From Plantago ovata (lineage: Eukaryota > Streptophyta > Magnoliopsida > Lamiales > Plantaginaceae), in NCBI GenBank assembly GCA_028274465.1, contig CM051455.1, positions 53,400,738 to 53,464,737 of the forward strand: a stretch of DNA of 64,000 nucleotides, given 5' to 3'. The first letter of the stretch is position 1; each line of letters begins with the position of its first letter. Positions 1 to 11,557 of the stretch are shown here, piece by piece. Position numbers and translations under genes: made by a program. A model generated the notes under the pieces. The model was not told where the DNA came from and made no database searches. It saw nothing but the letters and a program-made list of their open reading frames with translations.

Positions 1-877
1 TTAAGTAGGTCCTCAGGCTGTGCATACCAGCTTGGTACGATCTTTCCAAAGTGAGGGTATAACTCCTTGAGGCAGTGCTTAATCGAATCGTTCGCAACTC
101 CAGTCAAAAGTGCTACATCCTTGAGCTCCATCTTATCATCCTCCTCACCAGACAGTTGATCGATAACGTAAAGAACAGCCGCTGCAACTGATGAAGGGGC
201 TCTTCTAATGTTGAATTCTTCTGACTTATTCACAGCTTCCATAGCCGCCTTCACAGTCCGTTCGGAACTCCCAAGCTTAGAACAAAACCCAGTCATATAA
301 TCTCCAGGACCACCCGTTCCTACAGCTTCCATCATAGTACTCTTCGGTCCTTCATCATTCTGCTGCTGCGCTCTCAGTTTTTTATCAACAAATTCGTTTG
401 CTCGATAGAGTTCCTTCAACGTAATCCCATGATTCGCAACCGAGCAGATTTCCATACCTGACCGTATGTTGCCCGCCTGACGACAAGCTACGTACAAGCA
501 AGCAGCGAGTATAGCCTCTCGGCGTCCTTGAGTTTTTCCTACCCTGGAACTTCCTCGGTTGAGAAATAAAAAATTTCGCTTGCGCTGTCTTTTATCGTAC
601 CAACAAGACCTAACTTATCAGACATGGTGCATATGCGCCGAAACCCCGAGATTATGTCGAGCAAGTCATTGTCTTCCGGAGGCACTACGGGCGGGTTCCA
701 GGGCTCCTTAACAGGATTCGGATCAATATTTTTGCCAGAATCGTCCCTGAGTGTTCGATTTGATTTGAGGGTGATGCCACACTCGGAACAAACGGTATGA
801 GTAAGTTCACCGTCGTGGTCGAATAAGGTTTCTGTGACCTTGTTGCATTCTTCGCAGAAAAGTCTTGCAGTTGTCAT
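1..877 (-). CDS. TFIIB-like general transcription factor, 3' end outside window, apparent frameshift
   Basis: TFIIB bridges TBP at the promoter and RNA polymerase II in the nucleus. Reading leftward from the ATG at 877, residues 8-33 form the N-terminal zinc ribbon (C8-x2-C11 and C30-x2-C33). A shortened linker follows, then the first cyclin-like repeat (TMSDKLGLVGTIKDSASEIF). From about position 535 to 1 the frame changes and continues as a clear TFIIB core (AACLYVACRQ, KEICSVAN-like, TVKAAMEAVNKSEEFNIRR, then LYPHFGKIVP-WYA). The two frames abut near 536-541, consistent with one missing or two extra bases. No intron signals are visible, whereas plant TFIIB genes usually have introns, so a retrocopy or a divergent TFIIB paralogue is possible. 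The linker between ribbon and core is shorter than in canonical plant TFIIB. The family call is firm; whether the gene is functional is not. Confidence 0.85.
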
Positions 878-1119
878 TGCTCTGCAACCTTTGATAATGG
901 TGTGAGATGATTAAATTAGTATTACTACTCTGACGTACTTTATTATATAGTTTATATATGGTGATAGTTACAGAATCCTATAAGGAAACAATAAATAACA
1001 TAATTAGGGAAGTTATTCCAAGAAGAAAAAAAAAAGATTATTATAAAACAAATTATTGAAAAAAAAATAATCTAAAATCAGAGAGAATATAAGAAGTGCA
1101 ACTAGGAGTAGAAGGTAGG

Positions 1120-1726
1120 TGTTGGGTTCCGACAAGAACAGGATTCATCCGAACCACAAGCTGAACCCCTAGAACAATACAGAAGTAAATGAGAAATATG
1201 ACAGACTAATAACTAGGACTCAATGGAAACAAGATAAGAACTGAATACAAGAAACCCTCAGTTTACAAGAACATCAGATCTGGAAGAGTTCTTCCCTGCA
1301 ATCTCACTGATTTTATCTCATCTATCTCTAGCTTACTCTTCAAGCAAAAACTTAGTAAGCTTTCTCTCTCTAGGAATTGATCCTATCTACATCTTTGTGG
1401 TCTTGATCTGATCTCAGAATTATCACAAGCTAACAAGGAGTATTTATGATACCATGTACCTCAATATTCCTTAACAACCACTCACAAGGCACCAACTTTC
1501 TCTCTCTGAAAAGGACAGCCCTATGTGTTCACACACAACCAATAGAAATTAGGTGCATGCATATCAACCCATTAGCTGGACCTTGTCTTTATAGATGACC
1601 CATCTAGAAGCTTCCAGGAACGTGTTCCAACTGCTAGAATGCCTGAGAGCTTGTTAGAATTGAGATAACACCGGTGTTGAGTCCGTACCAATCAAGGGTT
1701 CGACAACCCCATGGTCAACACCCACA
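1120..1726 (-). repeat. LTR of the minus-strand copia element (downstream LTR)
   Basis: Direct repeat of 5738-6438, with the same TGTTGGGTTCC start and CACCCACA end on the plus strand. Because the element points left, this is its 3' LTR, preceded by the polypurine tract. It is somewhat shorter than its partner (607 against 701 bases). Confidence 0.92.
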
Positions 1727-1844
1727 AATCTCCACCTTTAGCTCAATTCTCCAACAGCCAGTGTAGTCACCACACCAAGCCAGACATAGACACAGATACA
1801 CACACCCCTGAGGTTTGGATGCAGCCCCATCACACCTCTACGGT

Positions 1845-2185
1845 TAAGATGCGAACCCCTCCACATCTCTAAGGTTAAGATGCAAACCCATCCACATCTC
1901 TAAGGTTAAGATGCAACCCCTCCACACCTCTAAGGTTAAGATGCAACCCCTCCACACCTCTAAGGTTAAGATGCCACCCCATGCCCCCATCTCTAAGGTT
2001 AAGATGGTCCCCAAGCCCCCATCTCTAAGGTTAAGACGGTCCCCATGCAAACCCATCCACATCTCTAAGGTTAAGATGCAACCCCTCCACACCTCTAAGG
2101 TTAAGATGCCACCCCATGCCCCCATCTCTAAGGTTAAGATGGTCCCCAAGCCCCCATCTCTAAGGTTAAGATGGTCCCCAACTCT
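1845..2185. repeat. Minisatellite of about 30 bp, 10-11 copies
   Basis: The core TAAGGTTAAGATG recurs every 30-33 bases (for example at 1931, 1961, 1994 and 2026) with variable pyrimidine-rich spacers such as CAACCCCTCCACAC or GTCCCCAAGCCCCCATC. It lies inside the copia element between the end of pol and the downstream LTR, that is, in the element's 3' untranslated part. Because three bases divide the period, it is open in several frames; these open stretches are not genes. Confidence 0.9.
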
Positions 2186-5100
2186 CCGGTCTTGTACACC
2201 CCATCATCATACCAAGACATAACTGAATTTAGGTCTAGGTAAAGCCTTTACCATACAATCAGCATATGCAGATGTGTGGGTTTTCAGAACTCTAACCATA
2301 CCCTTTCCAATTACATCTCTAATGAAGTACAACCTCACATCAACATGCTTTGTCCTTCCATGATGTTTCTGATGCTTTGCTAACAAGATCACACTCTGAT
2401 TATCCAGTATATTGTGACCCTTTCCCGTAGGACTCCAAACTCCATAAGAAGACTCTCCAGCCACAAAGCTTTCTTCAATGTAACTACTTCCTATGATCCA
2501 AGTTTGCTGCAAAGTCAGCTTCAACATACCAATCAGAGCTCCACCTTATTCTCAAACTGCAATCCAATGTTGATGAAACCTCAACACACTTGACAGCTTC
2601 CAATGCTTTACTCCAGGGTTCCCCATGCATCCACTAATGATACTCATTACAATACACCACATCTGGCATGTAACATATCGTAGCATACATGATACTCCCA
2701 TAGCATCTGAATAAGGCAAACTTGACATATACCTCAACTCACTCCGAGTCCTTGAATATTGATCATCAGAAAGTTGTATCCCTGGCATCATACCACACTA
2801 CCACAATCCATCATATTTGAACCTAGCCAAACACCTTCAATAGATACCGGACTGAGATGGAAACAAACTTCCCTCCGATGAATTACTGCAAATATCCATT
2901 ATTAAGAACCTCTGAGCTGATGTCCTCATGTCCTTCATGAAGCATCTTCCTGAAACTCATCATCCAAGGCTTTATATTCATCACCTGGGTGATCTGGGAC
3001 CTGATTCAAATCCCTGTTGTCTTGTGGTTGATGTAGGGGTTGGCTGAACACCTTGCTCAACACCCTCTATCAGTATGCTCCACAATCCCAACAACATTCC
3101 TGGTGCTATATCAGTTCCATCCACAGACTCCACCTCAACTGAAATACCCTGTACAGATCTATGCTCAGTTGATGTGCTCTTCACTTGTGAAAGAATCCCA
3201 TTTGCTATCAGCCCGGCTGAGAAACTCAATGTACTCCCTATCCTTGAACTTTACCTTCTTCATGAACAACCATTTGCAACTGACCTGCCTTTAAGACACA
3301 ACTACAATCCTCCAGGTTTCATTCTCCAAAGAAACAAGTTCCTCCCAGATAGCTTCCATCCAAGTATCCTTCTCACCGCAACCTATTGCATTGCCAAAGC
3401 CTAGCAAATTTCTTCCCAAGTTCACACTATAGTGTCTTGAATAGCTATATCCAGATGATGATGATGATCATCAATAGCTTCCTCAACTGACTGTATTCCA
3501 GGAACCTGCCCAATAACCTGTAGTTCAACTGCACCTGGTATATCCCGTTCATTATTCTCTGGGGTTGGACCCGGTGTTGAGTGAACACCATCCATAACAC
3601 CCTCCAAGGACTCCACCTCAACAGCCATATCCTCTGCAGACTTTGATTACTTGTACTGGCTTTCCTCAGTGTTACCATCTGCTCAATAAAGACCACATCC
3701 CAGCTCACTATACATTTCTCCTCCATGGCTCAATGCACCAAAGTCTAGAAACTTTGCCACCTTCAAGAAAACGCAAGTATACACACTAAGTGCCCTTGTT
3801 CCAATTTATCCCTCTTGATATGTGCATATGCCAAGCACCCAAATACCTTCAGCTGCAAGTACTCACCAAGAGAACTCATGCCACAATTGATTAGGTGTCT
3901 TGAAACCTAGTAAAGCTGATGGACTTTTAATCCCAGAGCATCACAATGTCCAACCACTGTCAGGTGCCTTGTAATCCCTCCATCTTGCAGAAACTGTTGA
4001 ATTCCTCAAATAAGAACTTATACCAATACCGGCCTTGAACACTTTGAGCTTCCTACCAGTCTTGTTCTCAATCTCATTGAGTCATTCCAATGTATTGAAT
4101 GCCTGATCTCATGATCTCAATACATAGATCCATGATTTCCTTGAGTAACCTCCCGAGTCAACATCACCAGAATGGCTTTCACTTGTGTGCTTCCCAGATT
4201 CAAACTTTGTCTTGTGAGCCTTCCTCATTACACATATTCCACAGAATGACAACTTGGATACATCATCTCCAAAGGGTAACCTCTGCTTTGACAACTCCTT
4301 CAACCCTTTTCACCAAGATGAACCAATCTTCATGTCACAAACCTCTGCTATGTATAACATCTATAGTGAGACCCAATGATAGTGTGACCATTCAGACAAT
4401 ACAACCCATTCTCCTTGACTCCCTTCATTTCCAGTGTTTTCTCCCTTCATCAACTCTATACATCATTCCTCCATGAATGTGTATCCCAATGAATCTAAAA
4501 CACCTAGAGTTACCAAGTCTCTTCAAATCAGGTTTGTATCATACATCTGTAAGGATCCCCATACTTTCATCATCCAGTTTTAAGCCTAATGCTCCCAACT
4601 CCTCTCACTTTCAAGACATAATGAATCCCAGCAACACATAAGCACCATCACTATGTTTAAACTCAAAAGAACCAAACTCATATGATACGAGCAATCTGAA
4701 TCTACCATCCATGATACATCTATACTAGATTCATAGACATTTAGTGCTTCTACTATATCATACTTAATACTAGCTTCAACATAAACAACAGTTTTACCTC
4801 CACCTTGAGTTGAGCTGCCTTTCCTTGCATTTTGATATGCAAAACAGTCTTCCAGGTGACAATGAAAACATTTTCCGTTCTCAATCCAGTCCCCAACATC
4901 CTTCCAACTCCTCCAGGCATCTGAAGAGTCTACTGTTGGTTTACAAGTTACAGAGGTTGACCCAACCCCACCCCCAACACCGTAGACAACACCTCCAGAT
5001 TTTCTGAACTGTCTGTTGTAAGCTACCTTGGCCTTTCCCAGCTTGACTACCAGACTCACAGCACTTCCACCAGGTTTTTGACTGTGAATGTTCCTCCTCT

Positions 5101-5737
5101 ATCATGATGACATTCCTGACAACCTCCAATGTTGATGCTACTCCATTCTTGCCAAATCCAAGGGTTTCCATGAACTAATCAACACCCACTTGACAGGACA
5201 CATTCAACAATGTCAATGGCCTGTCTGCATCACATGTAGTATCCCCTACACCCGATAGATCATCCACTTGCTTATCAAACCCACCTAGCTGCTGCAACAC
5301 AAGTCAGATCTGCAACCCTTCTAAAAACCAATAATACATGTATGAGATATTTCCAGTTGGCTGTGGTTTGCAACCCACACACAGTACCCCAACTTATCCC
5401 AAAACACCTTTTACAGTTGTCTCCATTGACACCTCTTCCAGTGATTTACCACCAAGGGCCAAAAAACAACAAATGAAAGTTATCCCCTCGATTTTTGCCT
5501 TCACCATTTGCATCAAAAACAGCTGCAAACCAGACATCCCCTTTGAGAACTTTCACCTCTTCTTTACTTTCCAGATCTGATCTCATTCACAACTTCAAAT
5601 AAGCTGCAAGATCCAAACGATCCACTAGAGCCTCCATCTTCAGTTTCCATAACCCAAAATCAGTCTTCTCAGTAAGTTTCTCAATGCCATACTTCGCATC
5701 CATGCTCACAGTTGACCTTCCCACAGACGGCGCCACT

Positions 5738-6438
5738 TGTTGGGTTCCAACAAGAACAGGATTCATCCGAACCCCAAGCTCAACCCCCAGAACAATACAT
5801 AAGTAAATGAGAAATATGACAGACTAATAACTAGGACTCAATGGAAACAAGATAAGAACTGAAAGTAAAGAACAAGAGACATTTTACGTGGTTCGGTTAT
5901 GAATAAACCTACATCCACGGAGATCTTTAGATCTCAATCCACTATCAAGATAAGATGAATACAAGAAACCCTCAGTTTACAAGAACAACAGATCTGGAAG
6001 AGTTATTCCCTGCAATCTCATTGATTTTCTCTCATCTATCTCTAGCTTACTCTCCAAGCAAAAGCTTAGCAAGCTTTCTCTCTTTAGGAATTGATCCTAT
6101 CTACATCTTTGTGGTCTTGATCTGATCTCAGAATTATCACAAGCTAACAAGGAGTATTTATGATGCCATGTACCTCAATATTGCCTAACAACCACTCACA
6201 AGGCACCAACTATCTCTCTCTGAAAAGGACAGCCCCATGTGTTCACACACAACCAATAGAAATTAGGTGCATGCATATCAAACCCATTAGTTGGACCTTG
6301 TCTTTATAGCTGACCCATCTAGAAGCTTCCAGGAACGTGTTCCAACTGCTAGAATGCCTGAGAGCTTGTTAGTGAGATAACACCGGTGTTGAGTCCGTAC
6401 CAATCAGGGGTTCGGCAACCCCATGGTCAACACCCACA
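5738..6438 (-). repeat. LTR of the minus-strand copia element (upstream LTR)
   Basis: Partner of 1120-1726. As the element points left this is its 5' LTR and should hold its promoter. It includes a stretch around 5870-5955 (containing ACGTGGTTCGGTTATG) not present in the other LTR. The right flank is the target duplication GTAGG at 6439-6443. Confidence 0.92.
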
Positions 6439-6621
6439 GTAGGGATTTTGTTTACGGATTCACGAACTAAGAATATAAATCCGCAAATTAAATATTAATC
6501 CGTAAACGCTTTAAATCGAGGATTACGTACCTCCGACAGATATGTTGGCACAACAAAGAAATAGCCTACGAAAGAAGAAACAAAAAGAACTATCAGAAGA
6601 ATGGTTATTGGAAAGGGAAAG

Positions 6622-7290
6622 TGTTGGGATATTTATTGGAGAAGAAACTAATTAATAATCTTGGAGACAAAATTCTAATTAAGGCCAGGAAGCCTTTATT
6701 AGTAGGAGAAGAAAATAAATAGAAGAGTTGGAATAGGAATGTGACATGGTGGTCACGTAACAGGTACATAGGAAGCTTCCTTCTATTGGTTGGACACTTG
6801 GACATATGGTTTGGTCTCCTAATTAGATTCTACTTAATGTTTGTAAACTCCGATTGCGTCTCGGAATTTAGGCTATATAATACACGGACGGCATTCCCAA
6901 CTGGCTATTGTAACAATATGTACTCAACCAAGACAACTCAAAAGCAGTATGTTAGGTTAGAGAGCTCGAGCGGTTAGCCTAAGGCAGTTTAACAGTTAGC
7001 TATTTATTTGATCTTATATATTGATAGAGTAGAGATATAGTTGGTCAGTTATCGTGGGTAGAAGTTGTATCCCTACACTTATTTGCTGCTTATTTCCTAA
7101 CCAGTGGTATCAAGAGCCTGGTTCGGTGAGTCCTGTGGGAGTAGCGCAATATAGGTGATATTAAACCTGCGATTGAAAAGTTCGATGGGATCGATTTTAC
7201 TTTCTGAAAGATGCAAATCGAGTATTACTTGTATGGTAAGGATTTGCAGGATGCTCTGTTGGAGAAAAAGCTGGAAACTATAAGACGAAG
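6622..7290 (+). mobile_element. Copia LTR with primer site and start of gag
   Basis: An LTR-like block begins TGTTGGGATATT at 6622 and ends about 7103 (CTAACCA). It is followed at once by TGGTATCAAGAGCC (7105-7118), close to the initiator-tRNA(Met) primer site used by many plant copia elements. About 60 bases further the text reads as the copia gag opening (KFDGIDFT, then KMQIEYYLYGKDL; about 7170-7280). No further part of the element is visible downstream; the sequence passes into the ribosomal protein L11 relic. Bases 6444-6621 hold nothing recognisable. Confidence 0.7.
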
Positions 7291-7461
7291 TGAGCGCCTG
7301 TTAATCAATACTATGAATTCATGGTTTCAATTTAATAGTGAGAAGTGAAGTTTATTGATAGTTATGTCTCTGATATAGTATGGGAAGTATTTGAGTTGAA
7401 TTTTTCTTGGTATCTTTCTCTCTTCACTTCTGACATTATCTTTTTTTTTTTTTTGTTGCAG

Positions 7462-9121
7462 CACGATACACTGTTCGTTCTTTTGGAATCAGGCGTAACA
7501 AAAAAATTGCATGCTATGTAACTGTCAGGGGTGAGAAGGCAATGCAGCTCCTTGAGAGTGGGTTGAAGGTCAAGGAGTATGAACTGTTGATGAGGAACTT
7601 CAGTGATACCAGCTGCTTTGGATTTGGCAGCCAGGAGCACATTCATCCTGGAATCAAGTAAGCAAATATGTCTGGTTAAATATGCCAATTTGTTCTTCGT
7701 AATATTTTTAAATCAATTCATTGGGGAAAAATCATGTGGGATTGCACACTTTACTTTTCCGTTTACTTCACATGTTCAAATTTAGTTGAGAGATGTGGAT
7801 CATGCTGTAGTATAGTAATAACTTCTTAAACACTTGAAACTGCTGGCTGTAGTTAAAAGTATAATATACCTGTACTCTTTATTTGATTTTAACGTTGTAT
7901 TATTGCGAAGTATAAGGTTGAATATTACTGAAGTACATTAAACATTGCTACTTCTCTGACTGAGAAGGTGTACACAGTTTTTTTTTTTTTTTTTGATGAA
8001 GTAGTTTTTATTCAAACTTAAAGACCGTACAATGTTTGGTCGAGGGCCGATCCCACAAGTCGGGCTGTCTCCCCAGATATATCTGATTCCAAGTAAGTTT
8101 TCAACCAAACACGCAAAATATCCCAAGTCCAGGACATAACCGGATACAACGAAGTGCCAGACTTGGAAGATACTACTTCATGCCGAAATCTACTACTGGC
8201 AATTTTTGACAGAAGATCCGCCGAAGCATTACCCTCTCTATAGATGCCCTGGATGTAGATGTCCCCAAAATGTGTAGCAAGTTCCTGGATATCACGCACT
8301 AGAGGTCTGGCCGGACGAGGAGGATCCAGATTCCTACATAACACATCAATTGCATACTGAGAGTCAGTTCTTATAACAAGAGAAGAAACCTGAAGTCTGA
8401 TGCTAGCAAGTAAACCAGCCTTGATGGCCCAAAGTTCGACAGTATGGTTATCACATTTGCCTAAGCATTGTGCGATGCATTGTTGAAAGTGACCCTGATA
8501 ATCAACTAACATGCAACCCACACCTGCATCCCCATTGTCAAGTACTGACCCATCAGTAAACAAACAAAACACTCCAGGTGGTGGACGAATGAATTTACAA
8601 GTGGCTGTCCACTTTTCAACTGGTAATTCAGGAGCAGTATGCAAAAGAGAATGTCGAGCACAATGTAGCAGTGATTGTTGTGTAAAATGTTGATGTGCAA
8701 ACAAAGCAAGGTTCCTAAATTTCCAAATTGTCCAACAACCCACCAGCAAGGCAACCTGTGAATGTGTATTAAGAGAAGGTGTACACAGTTGTGGTTTGTT
8801 GATTTGGAATTCATAAGAGTGCTTACAAGTCAAAATAACTAGAAGTCCTGAAATATTTTCTTAGATGCTTTTTTAAGCTGCATATTTCGCCTCTAATTTT
8901 ATCCGTTGAATTCCTTCGGTATGATACATCCACTGGTATCTATGGTATGGACTTCTTTGTTGTTTTGGAGCGCCCAGGCTACAGATCGAGTGGGACGTCG
9001 CTGTTGGTGCAAGTCCCGTGTGGGAATCCAACACAGAGTTACGAAGGAAGATTCAATGAAATGGTTTCAGGTTAAGTATGAGGGAGTAATCCTGAACAAG
9101 TCATCCAACATTGGAGCTTAG
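7462..9121 (+). pseudogene. RPL11: 60S ribosomal protein L11 (uL5) pseudogene
   Basis: uL5 is a 60S subunit protein that binds 5S rRNA. An exon from 7462 to about 7657 encodes [20 protein letters not shown] and continues to [10 protein letters not shown]. It is preceded by a strong polypyrimidine/GTTGCAG acceptor and followed by a GTAAGC donor. The last exon (about 8919-9121) encodes the [20 protein letters not shown] region and, after an extra base near 8990, [20 protein letters not shown] and the end of the protein. The expected acceptor before the last exon reads TTCCTTCGG rather than ending in AG. The N-terminal exon(s) are absent; copia DNA lies where they should be. Together these features indicate a dead gene copy. 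The 1.2-kb intron carries a LINE insertion. Confidence 0.88.
7980..8772 (-). mobile_element. 5'-truncated LINE with RNase H domain, in the L11 intron
   Basis: A 17-18 bp target duplication (GAGAAGGTGTACACAGTT) lies at 7962-7979 and 8773-8790. A poly(T) tract right after the left copy is the tail of a minus-strand insertion. The insert encodes, on the minus strand, a LINE-type RNase H: FTDGSVLDNGDAGVG (catalytic Asp), the Glu region HTVELWAIKAG, RTDSQYAIDVL, and the final REGNASADLLSKIA. Only the 3' end of a longer element is present. The reading frame is open over about 270 codons and the duplication is perfect, so the insertion looks fairly recent. Confidence 0.93.
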
Positions 9122-10039
9122 ACTGGTAGTTGAATCTGGTTGAACACTTATGCATCTTGCTATGCTAGATTCATTATATTTTGACCTTGAGGATTTTGGT
9201 TCTGTGGACTATTTCGTTATACATCACTTGTACTCTGTTCATGTGATCATTTGGGATCCTAGTTTCCTTTCTATGTGTAGTATCTCTCATAATTTAATTT
9301 AATTACCAATGTTATACTATTAAATACTCTGCTTATTATGAAGAGATTTTTGTGGAAGTTGAATTCCTAGTTTTAGGGCAAAAGGTATCGCCAAATTTGT
9401 TGCACTTCATTCCAAAAATTTTCTCGAGTAGTTCGTAAAGCTTTCAACCATTTCATTATTTATATCAGCGTACTTTTTAAGAGCCAGGAAAGAACAATTC
9501 TTATTCTAGATGACATATACAAATTCGTGTGGAGGAGGAATCTATTTGATGTTTGCAGGCCTTGATGAATTAATTAGGTTAAATTTGTTGCCTTTCTCTT
9601 TCCACATTTAACACTAGCGATCGGAAGAAATAACTATCGGTAGTCGAGAATCAAACAAATAGGAATTTGAAAAATTTACAGGTTTGTACACTTATCCTTC
9701 GCACGCAGTTCATCTCAAATTGAGGACCAGAAATTAACTGTTTTTCTTTCCGATTTGGACCTTGGTGTAATGTGATATATGTGCCTTGCCATATAGAAAA
9801 ATGTTGAATTAGTAGTATATACTCCAGTAGCTCTAGTTACACAGCAGATTCATATATATACGTTAATACGTACATATTCGCTTGAGCGATCCGGATATTT
9901 GTTTTGCTTAGTTTGCAGCTTTTAATAATTTCATTTCTATCATCTATGGTATTGGAAGATTGTCTGTTGGCTCTATTTTTTTTTTTTAAAGGTAAAATGT
10001 TGTATATCTTAATGTTTAGTACTTTAGTTTATCTCACAA
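9122..10039. other. Intergenic DNA, nothing recognised
   Basis: AT-rich sequence downstream of the L11 relic, with no coding text, inverted termini or tandem repeats that I could support. Confidence 0.5.
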
Positions 10040-11062
10040 TATAATTAAGGGAGGTGTACACTGCTGCAGCTGAAGCTGTTGGAACTTGGAAGGACAATTG
10101 GCAGACGAGCCCTTCTTTTTTTGAAACACAAAGAGACAATTCATTAACAAACTGGAGATGTTACAACATGCTAAATCAAAACCTGGTCATCCCTATACAA
10201 AGATTCCCTCGGATGCCAAGAAACAAGATCATCATGCAGAGGCTGAGTTAGCCATCCAGGACAGTCATACCACACCACGTTTCTGCTCCTAACAGAAGTG
10301 AAACAGGGAAGATGTGCCTGTAAACTACCCGCAACTAAACTAAGAACACCGCTTCCTAATTTAGCCAAAATGTCTGCCGATTTATTACATTCCCTAACTA
10401 CAAAAGCAAGGTGATAGTTCTCCAGTAAAACTAGTCTGCTCCTAATTAACTCCACCAGAGTGTGATGCTGCCAAGCTGGAGTCGTCGACCGGTCCAAACA
10501 AGAGATAATGTAGCGTGAGTCGGATTGAATCTCAAGAGCATTAATCCCTGCTTGCAAAGCAATACAAACACCATGATAGACACCATAAAATTCTGCAATA
10601 TTTTTGTCAGCATATCCCACAAACATTGAATAAGCTAACATAAAAGAGCCCTGAGTATTGCGAATAATTCCTCCACAACCAGCCAATCCAGAAGCACTAG
10701 AAGCTGATCCATCACAATTAAGAACCCAAGGCACATGGAAATTTGGTTGCCACTTATGAAAGGTAGTACGCAGACTCTTAGGAGGTTTACAAAGAAGGCA
10801 CTGCTGCTTAAAATGTAGGACTATGTGATAAAGATCTTGACAGACAATCGGTTTATTATTAAATAAAGCAGCATTCCTTGCCATCCACATGACATACGCC
10901 AGAATACAAAGATTTAACTGATTGTCCGAATTAAAAGGAAGCTGAGTAAACACTTTGGTAGGGTAGGTATCAGTCTAGGACCAATGTAGACGAGCCCTTC
11001 TTTGGAGGCAAAAACTTTGGGTTTGTTGATGTGTCTGCCAAGGCCGTCTATAAGAGTGTGCA
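10040..11062 (+). pseudogene. Tau-class glutathione S-transferase relic, split by a LINE
   Basis: Removing the LINE at 10119-10987 and one copy of its duplication leaves host text reading LEGQLADEPFFGGKNFGFVD, a hallmark of the C-terminal domain of plant tau GSTs (cytosolic enzymes that conjugate glutathione). Upstream, about 10060-10085 resembles the preceding helix (AAAEAVGT) but in another frame. After VDVSAKAVYKSVQ the frame stops at about 11062. No complete GST surrounds it. A second tau GST relic lies at 34303-34640. Confidence 0.65.
10119..10987 (-). mobile_element. 5'-truncated LINE with RNase H domain, inside the GST relic
   Basis: A perfect 16-bp target duplication, AGACGAGCCCTTCTTT, lies at 10103-10118 and 10988-11003. 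The insert encodes on the minus strand an open LINE RNase H tail: WVLNCDGSASSASGLAGCGG (catalytic Asp), AEFYGVYHGVCIALQAGINA, QSDSRYIISCLD and RECNKSADILAKLG. It is a different LINE lineage from the one at 7980-8772, as the two RNase H proteins are only distantly alike. Poly(T) at the left end fits minus-strand insertion. Confidence 0.92.
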
Positions 11063-11077
11063 GTGAGTCCGACCGAA

Positions 11078-11557
11078 CAGGGCCTCCGATTTTTGGGGGC
11101 CTCTAATTTATGATCCATTAACCTAATACATATGTTTTGAATTCAGAAAAACATGATTTTATATTAAATAACATGAAATATCAATCCAAACAATCCTACC
11201 GTCCCGATTAATACTATATGTTTGTTTTTTCACCATTTTTTTAAGATAATGTATAATATAATTTGTTTGATTGTGCTATTTTATTCTTAAATGTGATGTA
11301 GGGTTCATGATGACAAAAGAGTGAATAATTGAAGTGAGGTTCACAATAAAGAACGTACAAATGAGATTGTGAGCTAGTTCAAACATAACAATTTGAGTGT
11401 GACATATCAAGATGAAAAATATTAAAAAAAGATGATGGGACGGAAGGATATTGTGGAATAAAAACATATTAGAGAATAAAAATAACAATCGTAATGATAT
11501 TGTTTTATTTTCTTAAAGTCCTCATAGAGGGCCTCCGAAATCTCCGAGACGGCCCTG
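11078..11557. mobile_element. Possible hAT-like MITE
   Basis: The left end starts CAGGGCCTCCGATTTTTGGG. The right end, reverse-complemented, starts CAGGGCCGTCTCGGAGATTT, so both ends share CAGGGCC plus a GGCCTC block about 20 bases in. The interior is AT-rich and non-coding. I could not find a matching 8-bp target duplication, so superfamily and exact ends are provisional. Confidence 0.42.

Larger units (their letters stand above)
1120..6438 (-). mobile_element. Decayed Ty1/copia LTR retrotransposon
   Basis: Two long terminal direct repeats (1120-1726 and 5738-6438) begin TG and end CA and are flanked by the 5-bp target duplication GTAGG (1115-1119 and 6439-6443). On the minus strand a tRNA-type primer site beginning TGGCGCCGTCTGTGGGAA lies directly inside the right LTR (to about 5737). 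A purine tract (AAAGGTGGAGATT) abuts the left LTR at 1727-1740. The interior reads on the minus strand as gag with a zinc knuckle (about 4850), a copia protease motif (about 4700), and reverse transcriptase/RNase H remnants at 2207-2800 (ALPRPKF near the pol end). The coding part is broken many times. The two LTRs remain very alike, so the insertion looks geologically young despite the coding decay. Confidence 0.92.

Noticed and set aside
1844-2222. Open frames of about 100 codons on both strands with repeated MQPLHTSKVK-like peptides
   Set aside because: They are produced by the 30-33 base minisatellite; the repeat is open in several frames on both strands and lies in an untranslated part of a copia element.
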